A stretch of DNA of 64,000 bases from Perognathus longimembris pacificus. Its lineage: Eukaryota > Chordata > Mammalia > Rodentia > Heteromyidae. The notes under the pieces are model-generated. The model made no database searches and was not told where the DNA came from. It saw only the letters and a list, made by a program, of their open reading frames with translations. The number at the start of each line of letters is the position of its first letter. The first letter of the stretch is position 1. The position numbers and the translations under genes were made by a program. Location of the stretch: positions 5,385,755 through 5,449,754 of the forward strand of contig NC_063175.1 of assembly GCF_023159225.1 (NCBI RefSeq), given 5' to 3'. This document shows, in pieces, positions 56,001-64,000 of this stretch.

Positions 56001-56762
56001 TAATGTTGCATACTTGAGTTACAAGGCAGAAAATTTTTTTGTTTTTTTCAGGCAGGAGAGAAAGTTTATTACTGAACTGCTGGCCTGTGGCCAAGATGAT
56101 GCATGGCCCGAGAAGGGGTGCCGCCCACCCAACCCTGCCTTATCTAGGGCAGGGTGTGTGTGTGGCCAGGTGGATTAGGATGTGACCTCAGGGAAAGGGG
56201 AGGTAACTGCCTCCAGGTCTGCTGGTTACCCAGGTAACTGGGTGGAGACTTACTGAGGTGGGCGCATCTGCATGGAGCCCTCCAGGGATGAACCTTACAT
56301 TCCTTCCTTTTAATAGTTATGAGAAAGGACGAAGACTCTCTGGCTGCTTCCTGCTGGCAAGGGGCGTCAACATTAGGGGTAAAAGGCAGAAATGTGGCCC
56401 TTCCAGGAGAAGGTGAGCAGCAGGGTCCCTTGGTGGTAGATGCCAGTCCTTGAATGAAGCTTGGAAGAAGTCTCATGAGGCAGGGGCTGGACAAAAATAA
56501 TATAAGGCAAATGAAAGGGTTTAGGGCACAAAATTAAAAATTGGATGACTTGGCTAGTTCTTGTACTCAAGTATGGACATTAGATGGACAAGCTACTATC
56601 TCTTGATCCCCTGGCACTCATTTTGAAAGGGCGAGATAAAGTGACTCCATTTAGGATGTGACATCATTCTCCTCTTACTCCTCTCCATGATCCTTGTTCC
56701 CTGAACTGGCTGAGTCCCAGGGGTCTAGGTGCTTGTTGCTGGGATGGCTTGTCCCAGTTGGC

Positions 56763-56985
56763 ATTCACAGGGGTTTGAACTCAGGGCCTAGGCACTGTCC
56801 CTGAGCACTTCTGCTTGAGGCTAGCGCTCTACCCCTTCACCCACAATGCCACTTCCAGCATTTGGCTGGTTAGAGATAAGACTCTTGGGCCATGCTTCCA
56901 TCCTGGCTCTTGGATGGTTAGTTGGGAGATGGAGTTTTAGAGAGATTTTCTGCCTGGGCTGTCTTCGAACTGCAATCCAAGGAGT
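56763..56985 (-). repeat. B1-Geo SINE inside the provirus remnant
   Basis: Antisense copy (GTTTGAACTCAGGGCCTAGG ... CTTCGAACTGCAATCC) with a partial internal duplication of the middle segment. Confidence 0.65.
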
Positions 56986-57481
56986 CTTTACATCAGTGTT
57001 TAAGTCATAGCCAACAATTTTACACCAATTTAACAAGCTTTGTCTTATATGACTTCACTAACAAATGACATTTACACAGACATACACACATACACACTGT
57101 ACACATAGGTTTTACAGTGTTCAAAAATGAATTTTGGCCGTAGACTCTTGGAATTCCAATAGTAAATGCCATGTTTTGCCCAATATTTTAGAACCATGTG
57201 GTTGGTTAGAAAAACTATTTTGCTAGCAAACAAAAATTTTCAGATTATAAAATGGAGAAACTATATTTTGGTAAACTCCAGTGGGATGCCATGTTGGGGG
57301 GGGTGGCAGGAGGACACAAACACACTAACAGAGAACACGTAGCATGGCATAATGGCACCTGAGCTGATGCCTGTTAAACCCATCTTTGCTGACAAAGCAC
57401 ACTGGTGGTTGAGCCTCAGTTTCGAAGGACTGTGAAAAGAGGCAGCTTTGTTAGCAAGGCACATTATAAGGATGGTATGAC

Positions 57482-57595
57482 TTGGAGTTTTATAAAAAAA
57501 AAAATAGTAAGCAAGCAAGCAAGCAGGCAGATGAGAGAGGGAGACAAAGGAAGAGAAAGAGAGGAAAAGAGAGAAAGAGAGAGAGAGCCTGACCA
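57482..57595. repeat. A-run, AGCA and GA simple repeats
   Basis: A run, AAGC repeats and a GAGA tract lie within the provirus interior. Confidence 0.7.
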
Positions 57596-58437
57596 TTTAC
57601 CATTGCAGTGACAAAAACTGTATCTGTGCGAGTATTTTGAGCAGGCCTCTTTGCACTGTCAAGAGGCGTGCTAGCAGTTTCCTGGCTTGGGTGTGACTGT
57701 GATGCAAAAACCCAAAAAGCACGGGAGGGAGGCGCCTGGTGAGTGGATGAGAGCTTACCGGGCAGAAGTGGCGGACAGAGCAGCAGAGAACCTGAGCAGC
57801 AGCAGTTTCACTTACCAGGGTAGAGAAGTGGTGTGGATGTGGAGGCCAGCAATGCTATTGGTGAAAAGTCCCAAGTGGTGTCTCGCAGCAATTTGGTTTG
57901 AGGAAAAAGGGCCGTCAGGACTTGGCATACTCCCAGAAAAAGGAGAAAAATAGAGGGGAATTCCGCCTGTCCTGACTCTTAAGCTCTTCCCAAGTCACAA
58001 GGCACCATATGTTAGGTTTTTAAAGTAGGTAGCTGGTAAAGGAAAATGCCATGCAATATTCAGGCAGGAGAGAAAGTTTATTACTGAATTGCTTTCCTGT
58101 GGCCAAGATGATGCATGGCTGGAGAGAAGGGAGAAACTTTTTTTTTAACCTCAAGTCTTTTATCTCAAGCCCTTCAAACTGATTGAAAGAAGCCAGCCTA
58201 CAGGATAGAGGATAATCTACTTTACTCAAAGTCTATCCACTTAAATATTACCCACAGCTGAAAGATATGTCAGGCAAACTATTAGATTGGATTTGCCCAA
58301 AATCCATATAAAACTAAATATTACAAAGACGACTAGTACCTTTTTATGTATTTATTCAGAGTTTATCATTTGTATATAAATTCTGGGAATTCAACATTCA
58401 AATTCAAGTTCTGTGATAAGATCCCCACACCCCCTTA

Positions 58438-58636
58438 TTGGGTGCCAATCCTGGGGCTTGAACTCAGGGCCTTGGCAATGTCTTGAGCTTTTTGCTTAAG
58501 GCTAGTGCTATACCACTTGAGCCACAGATCTATTTATGGTGTTTTTAGTGATTAAATGGGGATATGAGTCTTGTGGGTTTTCTTTACTGGGCTGACTTTG
58601 AACTGCAATCTTCAGATCACTGGCATCCAGTTCAGT
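58438..58636 (-). repeat. B1-Geo SINE
   Basis: Antisense copy that interrupts or abuts an old L1. Confidence 0.7.
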
Positions 58637-58862
58637 CTTATATTTTTAGCTTCTATATTTTGGGCTATGATCAACTTGGAGTATAATTTTGCATATGGTA
58701 TAAGATAGAGTATCCAACTTTTTTTTCTCTGTATATGAATATTCAAAATTTGCTGAAAAGGTTATTTTCCCCATTAATTTTTTTGGCAGCTTTAGTAATC
58801 AATGACATAAGGGGTAGGGTTCATATATGAATTCTTAACTCTTTTTCCAGTGACCTTACATG
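58637..58862 (-). repeat. Ancient L1 ORF2 fragment (left part)
   Basis: Antisense words such as TTGCATATGGTATAAGATAG, GTTATTTTCCCCATTAAT and GCAGCTTTAGTAATCAATG follow the order of an old mammalian L1 ORF2 3' part. Confidence 0.55.
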
Positions 58863-58879
58863 CCTGCCTGTGTGGTTTT

Positions 58880-59328
58880 CTTCATAGCTTCTAGGGAATC
58901 TTCAATTCTTGAGATTCGATCCTCTGCTTCACCTAGTCTGCTCTGTAGGCTAGCTACTTGATTTCGAATCTCCCTTCCTTCTGACTGGTCTTTCTTGGTG
59001 GCTTCCATGTCTTTGCTATAATTTTCTCTTAGGTCCTGTGTGGACTTCTTTACTTCATTAATTTGGTTCTGAGTGCTGTCTCTCAAATCTTTTAGCTGGG
59101 TAGCTATCTTTTCATTGGATCTTGAAGTTCATTTATCTTTCTATTTGTGGAGGCCATGAAACCATGTATTTCTTTATGGATGGATTGATGCATTGATTCA
59201 AACTTTTCATTTAACATTTTTATCAGTAGAGTTTGTAGAGCATTTTGAGGGTTTTCTTCTAGGTCTTTGATTGACTGCTCTGCTTCCTGCTTGTTTTGAG
59301 TGGGAGATGAGATTCCTTTGTTTGCCAT
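58880..59328 (-). pseudogene. L1 ORF1 N-terminal fragment, frameshifted
   Basis: Two overlapping minus-strand frames encode the RNA-binding chaperone's N-terminal coiled-coil part. The first begins MANKGISS and runs to NELQDPMKR near 59104. The second (from 59086) covers KKSTQDLRENYSKDMEATKKD to EDRISRIEDSLEAMK. One frameshift separates them, and the RRM and C-terminal domains are absent because the insertion ends there. Confidence 0.85.
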
Positions 59329-59490
59329 CTTTCTTGTGCTTCTTCTGCCCATTTGGATTGGAAATGCCAATCTACAAGTACCGGTGAGCACCATTTAAGA
59401 CCCAAAGCAGACCTTACCAAGCACTGTTATATAAAGCTTAGAAGTTCACAATTATATACGGATACCTTTCCTCTCTTTTTTGTATATAAA

Positions 59491-59572
59491 AGCAAATTTG
59501 GCATCCCCAAAGAATATAATTTTAATATAACAGCAAATTTGGTGTCCCCAAAGAATGCAATTTTAATATAAC
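59491..59572. repeat. 41-bp tandem duplication in the L1 5'UTR
   Basis: Two units beginning AGCAAATTTGG and ending TTTTAATATAAC (59491-59531 and 59532-59572) differ at four positions. Confidence 0.85.
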
Positions 59573-61217
59573 AACCAACCCTGAGCCTTGTATTCAGTAG
59601 TTACTTATTTACTGTTATAACCCTATGAACAATTTTTGTTCTTATATTTAGTTCTTTTTGGACTGGTGGGATTTCTCTATGAGCCCCTTTGATTCACTCG
59701 GATTGAACAGGGATACCCTCTCCGATAACCAGGGGTCAATGGAGTCTGGAGGTTCTGGAAGTTAGGGGTAGTGAAGAGAATAGAGTAAAATGAATGGGGG
59801 ATGATGATTTTGGTTTAGTTTCAGTGAAGTGGCAAGGTGAAGAGTAGAATCAGTAGAAAGAATGAGGCTAAAATGATAAGACAATGGAGAGTCAACAGAA
59901 AAGAGTAAAAAGAGTCAAAAGAAAGTAATTTTAAAGGAAGAAAATGTGAAAAGAGAAACAAAGAAAAAATACAGAAAAACAAACACACAAAACAAAAAAA
60001 TTATGAAAACACCCCCAATAAAACAAACAAAAAACAGAAAACAAAAAAAAATACGACAACTCAAAAATGAAAAATAAAAAAAATGTTAAAAAAAATGGAG
60101 TGTTCCTTGTTTGGGTGGGCTCTCTCTAGTCTCTGGTTTCCTTGCGATGGTCTGCAGTCTATTTTCTGCTGCTTGGCTGGTTTGGTTTGCTTTCAGTTTT
60201 CAGGGGGTGGATCTGCTTCGACCCTCCTCCCCTGTTAGCTAAATCCTGGTGCTCTGTGGTTCACACAGCTTGCAGGTAGGACTTGGGTGCCCTCTGTAGA
60301 TGGGGGACGCTGAACAGTCTGGGGAACCATGGCTCCTCCCATCTGCTGTGGGGCCGCTGCCTTTAACACCTGACTCTGAATAAGCTGTGGACTCAGCAGG
60401 GCAGGGCACCTTGGGCCTGGTTTACCTGGCTAAGCGTTGCTTGCCTGGGGGAGGTTCCTCTCTCCTGGGTGGAGCGGCCTTCTCCTGGGCAGAGCTGGCT
60501 ATGGAATTCAGCTCCATTTCCTGCTGGGAATTGGGCTTCCTCTGTGATGGGAGCATTTATCTGTCTTGGGAACTATTTACTTTCCCATCTGGTTGTTCCC
60601 TGCCACCGGTAGCTGCTCGCTGCTTTTGGTTTGATTTTAGAAATTCTGGCTGCTGGAGAGTCGGCAGCCACTGAGTCGGCAGGGCACCTCTGGCTGAGTT
60701 CACCTGAGTGTGTGAGCTGTGGCCTAGGATGAGCCTCCTGCCTGGGCAGGGGTCGTTCTCCTGGGCGGAGCTGGCTCTCACTGGTCGGTCCCTCTTGCCC
60801 TTTTCAGAGATGGCCCCTTTGTCCTCGCTTTCCCCTGGCCTGCTTTCATTCCAGTCTGGTCTGACCCTATGCCAGAGTCAAAATGGCACTTCACTCTGGT
60901 GGTGGGGGAAGGGCTAGCTTCCAGAAGCTGTTCTGTGGACATGAGTGAGAATGTCTTTCATGGGGTACTCATGCTTTCTCTGTGGTTTTGGCCCCTCTGT
61001 GCTCAGCCTGCGATCCGCATCTGTCTGCTGCCGTCTGGAGGATTTCTCCCTGGTTGCCGCTGTGTGCTTTAGGTGCAGTGTGCCGGGCGCTGTGCCTGCA
61101 CTGGCGTGGTGGCAGGACACCGCCAGGAGCTCAGAGCTGTGTTTTCAGGCCAGCAAAGTTGATTTTTCCTTCCTGGCCAGAATCCCTGTACTGTTATAAC
61201 TTACTTGGGCTGTCTTT

Positions 61218-61418
61218 TTTTTTTTTTTTTTGCCAGTCCTGGGGCTTGGACTCAGGGCCTGAGCACTATTCCCTGGCTTCTTTTTGCTCAAGGCTAGCAC
61301 TCTGCCACTTGAGACACAGTGCCACTTCTGGCCATTTTCTGTATATGTGGTGGTGGGGAATTGAACCCAGGGCTTTATGTATAGGAGGCAAGCACTCTAG
61401 CCACTAGGCCATATCCCC
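61218..61418 (-). mobile_element. IDL-Geo SINE inside the L1 5'UTR
   Basis: Complete antisense copy with exact CTTGGGCTGTCTTT duplications at 61204-61217 and 61419-61432. Confidence 0.92.
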
Positions 61419-61546
61419 CTTGGGCTGTCTTTCTAGGGGTAAAAGTTTCTCTGGAGTGGTAAAACTGCGATGTCAGAGGGAGCTTAGCTAGGGCTCTGCT
61501 GCTCCTCCACCATCCTCCCAGAAGTCTCCCCTGCCTGTGTGGTTTT

Positions 61547-62018
61547 GTGGACAAGGAAAAGACAGGGCCACAAGATGGCAGTATTGCGCCCAAGCTCTCT
61601 ATGGTGATGTTAAGATGGTTGTATAAGCCTCTCAAAGCAGACCTTCCTGAGACAATGGAGTGGCCAATAGCCGGAAGGGGAGGAGAGCAAGAGAGAGAAT
61701 TAGAAAGTCTGTGTTGCTCAACAGCCAGGTGGTGGATTTCTGGGTCAGAGAGCTCCAAAGGCCAACCGAGTTTTGGAGATCTTTTTATTGTGAAGAGTAT
61801 GACATCATCTGGCTAAAACATGCTTTTTGACCTATATTTAAGATTACTTGGTGTATAAAGTGTTGAGGTTTGGCACCAGTGAATTTGAGCTGATATTCCT
61901 AGATTGCTGTGTGGAGGTAAATAATCTAGGGACCAACAGAGGACCATTTATATAGCACGATTAGAGTCACCTTTTATGTGCTCCTCCTACCTTGATTACT
62001 GGGGCTGTCATAGCAGGG
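61547..62018. other. No recognised feature
   Basis: Moderate-GC sequence; no repeat or exon recognised. It would be continuous with 58862 before the L1 insertion. Confidence 0.4.
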
Positions 62019-62262
62019 TTTTTGCTTTTTTGGTGCAGGTCCTGGGGCTAAAACTCAAGGCTGGGCACTGTCCCTGATCTTTTGTACTCAAGGATAGTGC
62101 CCTGCCACTTGAGCCACTGCTCCACTTCCAGCTTTTTGGTGATTTTGGAGATAGAAGTCTCATGAGCTTTCCTGCACTGTCTGTCTTCCAACTGTGATCC
62201 TCAAATCTCAACTTTCAGAGTAGTTAGAACGATAAGCATGAGCCACTGGTGCCTAGGCCAAG
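62019..62262 (-). repeat. B1-Geo SINE
   Basis: Antisense copy ending GCATGAGCCACTGGTGCC. Confidence 0.75.
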
Positions 62263-62800
62263 TTCTGAGATTAGAAAGTGTGAAACATCCAACTCTGATC
62301 TTTTTGAGATATTGTTTTGCTTCTTCTGATTCCATGCATTTCCAAGTGACTTTTAAGATTAGTTTGTCAATTTTTGCAGGAAGTCCAGCTGGGACTTTGC
62401 TTTAAAAATATTGGGTTGTATCAGTAGGTCAATGAAAAGCATATTGTCCTCTTAACAATATCTAATTTTCTGATTCAAGAATATGGACAGCCTTTCCATT
62501 TTTTTCAGGTCTAATTTAATTTCTTTCGACTATATAGTTTTATAGTTTTCAGTGTACAAAGTTTGCACATGTCTTGCTAAATTTATAACTGAGTATTTTA
62601 TTCATTTTGACAGCATTGTGATATATTTGTTTCCTTGATTTCAGTTATGAAATGTTTGTGACTAGTATACAAAAATGGATTTCAAAAATATCAATTGTAC
62701 ATCTTGTAATCTTGCTGAACTCATTTTCTGATTCTAATTGGTTTTTTCCTTGGTGGATTCTTTAGGATTTTGTGTGTCTAAATTGCTTCAGTAGATATTT
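62263..62800 (-). repeat. Ancient L1 ORF2 fragment (right part)
   Basis: Antisense words in L1 order: GCATTTCCAAGTGACTTTTAAG, TTGTCAATTTTTGCAGG, CCTCTTAACAATATCTAAT, TTTATAGTTTTCAGTGTAC, CTTGTAATCTTGCTGAACTC and TGGATTCTTTAGGATTTTG. Confidence 0.75.
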
Positions 62801-63090
62801 CCAGTATGCATTCTGAAGGTCTCTTCCAGTTTCTAACTGTAACCAATCCATTTTAAAGAGTCAATCCAACTTTCAGATATAATCTTTAAAAGAATTTTAA
62901 AGGTCACACATATACCCACCACCTCTAGCAAAAAAGTCTAGTGTGTTTGCTGTCTCCCTATCAATATGTATTTTTAAACATTTGAAAATGAGTTTCAAGC
63001 AATATGACACATTGCCATTTTTTGTATGTCTTTTCAAAGATTATATAACTGGTAAGCAATTATGTTTTTTAGAAACTTCATAGTAGGATT

Positions 63091-63177
63091 TTATTTTTTG
63101 CAGCCCTAGGGTTTGAACTCAGAATTTTGTACTTGCTAAGTGGGTGTTTTATTGCTTGAGGTACATCTCTAACCTCT
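63091..63177 (-). repeat. ID-like SINE monomer
   Basis: GCAGCCCTAGGGTTTGAACTC and ACTTGCTAAGTGGGTG are antisense B-box and anticodon-arm words. Confidence 0.55.
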
Positions 63178-63183
63178 GGTGGC

Positions 63184-63444
63184 ATTATTATTATTATTAT
63201 ATTATTTGTGCTGGTTTTAGGGCTTGAACCCAGGGCCTGGGTGCTGTCCCTGAGCTTTTGTGCACAAGGCTAGTGCTCTACCACTAGTAGAAGTGGAGCC
63301 ACAACTCTACTTCTGGATTTTTGGTGGTTAATTGGAGATAAGGATCTCATTGACTTTACTGCCTGAGTTGGCTTTGAATCACAGTCCTCAAACTCAACCT
63401 CCCAAGTAGCTAGAATTATAGGAATGAGCCACAGGTATCTGGTT
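63184..63444 (-). repeat. TTA repeat and B1-Geo SINE
   Basis: ATT units (63184-63203) stand in the tail position of an antisense B1-Geo (63205-63444). Confidence 0.75.
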
Positions 63445-64000
63445 CACACTTCAATTTAGTTCATATTCAAATTTCCCCAAACTGCCTTCTTTAATGCTTT
63501 TTAGAAACATTCAGGATCTAAAGCAAGGTATAAGTTGCATTTATTTGTTATATATTCTAAATTGACTTTAAACTAGAACAATATCCCACTTTTGTTTTCT
63601 TATATCACTATCTTTTGGGAGATAGAGAAGTGACACAAAACATTCCACATTGTTTATTTGTCTCCTCACTTCTTTGTGTTGTCATCTTTTTTTTTTCTCT
63701 TCATCTTCTGTATTTCTATAAATTAGAAGTTAACTAAAGGCTTTATTAATTAGCTTTGGGGAAGCATTTTTGGCAAGGGCATTTTTATAAGTAATACTCC
63801 ATCAGGGACACAAAGTGTCAGATTATCCCACCACTAAGTAGAATAACCACATGGCTTTCTTTTCCCTTTCCACTGTAAAGCTAAGTTTTTTCCTCTGCAT
63901 GTCTGGCTTTTAATAATCAGGTGCACTAAGTAATATCCTCTGAAGTTTGAACTTCCTGCTCAACACTCTCGATCCTGGCTCTTGCGCAATATACATAGTA
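63445..64000. other. No recognised feature
   Basis: AT-rich sequence to the window edge without a recognised repeat or exon. Confidence 0.4.

Larger units (their letters stand above)
56046..58140 (-). mobile_element. Collapsed provirus (ERV) with primer site and polypurine tract
   Basis: Read on the minus strand: a truncated 5' LTR (from about 58140, poly(A) signal near 58078, ending CCTAACA at 58013); a sequence starting at about 58010 reading TGGTGCCTTGTGACTTGG that resembles a histidine-tRNA primer-binding site; about 1.7 kb of internal DNA; the purine tract AAAAGGAAGGAA at about 56301-56312; and a 3' LTR starting TGTAAGG at 56299 whose R end breaks off near 56046. GGCAGGAGAGAAAGTTTATT is present in both LTRs. 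No readable gag, pol or env remains, so most of the interior is gone. Confidence 0.65.
58880..61529 (-). mobile_element. L1 insertion with 5' end but truncated within ORF1
   Basis: The minus-strand reading starts GGGAGACTTCTGGGAGGATGG (a typical L1 5' start), runs through about 2 kb of 5'UTR with A-rich and GC-rich parts, and enters ORF1 near 59328 (MANKGISSPTQNKQEAEQS). It stops at CTAGAAGCTATGAAG, inside the ORF1 coiled coil. CCTGCCTGTGTGGTTTT is repeated exactly at 58863-58879 and 61530-61546. There is no poly(A) tail and no ORF2 or 3'UTR. An IDL-Geo lies inside. Confidence 0.82.

Noticed and set aside
60387..61407. Several 70-140 codon plus-strand frames rich in Leu, Ser and Cys
   Set aside because: They are antisense to an L1 5'UTR and an IDL-Geo; no domain or splice support.
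1598..63300. Many 60-110 codon frames containing ALSPRPRTG, SSGRVLALSKKEARDSAQ or LPLEPQRHFWPFSVYVVL
   Set aside because: All are translations of IDL-Geo or B1-Geo SINEs in various frames, not proteins.
1..64000. A novel multi-gene biological system
   Set aside because: The window has one host gene and mobile-element remnants; nothing suggests a linked gene system.

Overview
This is a mammalian nuclear window, almost certainly from a rodent of the superfamily Geomyoidea (kangaroo rats, pocket mice, pocket gophers). The reason is its dominant repeat. About eighteen copies of a dimeric SINE have a left half that is tRNA-Ala/ID-like and a right half that matches the published description of IDL-Geo, a family reported only from geomyoids. 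The host is inferred from this repeat; I cannot separate Dipodomys, Perognathus, Chaetodipus or Thomomys by eye.

There is one protein-coding gene, ZBTB14 (also ZF5 or ZFP161), on the minus strand. A large CpG island (about 21.17-23.64 kb) holds the promoter and a noncoding exon 1 ending at 22716. Exon 2 (20050-19967) is noncoding except that its last three bases are the initiator ATG. Exon 3 (18593 to about 16250) carries the other 448 codons and the 3'UTR. The spliced product is 449 residues: an N-terminal BTB/POZ domain, an acidic linker and five C2H2 zinc fingers. The two introns (2665 and 1373 bp) contain only SINE, MIR and L1-tail fragments.

Everything else is repeat-rich intergenic DNA. 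Left of the gene (0-15 kb) is a dense SINE field with at least two ERV LTR-like segments. From 24 to 31 kb there are more SINEs, a minus-strand solo LTR (26302-26682) and a plus-strand solo LTR with perfect target-site duplication (29577-30227). From 31 to 45 kb there are SINE-linked microsatellites, several repeat-poor blocks (35.9-38.5, 38.8-40.1 and 40.4-42.8 kb), an MLT1 fragment and an IAP-like LTR with a doubled R-U5 segment (43283-44091). From 45.8 to 49.2 kb lies a 5'-truncated L1 with dead ORF2, itself hit by a young IDL-Geo. From 50 to 64 kb there are more SINEs, a 250-bp tetranucleotide tract grown from a SINE tail, a collapsed minus-strand provirus (56046-58140) and a minus-strand L1 (58880-61529) that has its 5' end but stops inside ORF1, yet is flanked by an exact 17-bp duplication.

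I found no tRNA or rRNA gene, CRISPR array or operon, and no second host gene. The most unusual observations are the 3'-truncated L1, the modular exchange of one right arm between two SINE families, the doubled IAP-like LTR and the ZBTB14 start codon placed exactly at an exon end. Target-site duplications were checked base by base; other repeat borders are hand-read and may be off by 5-20 bases.
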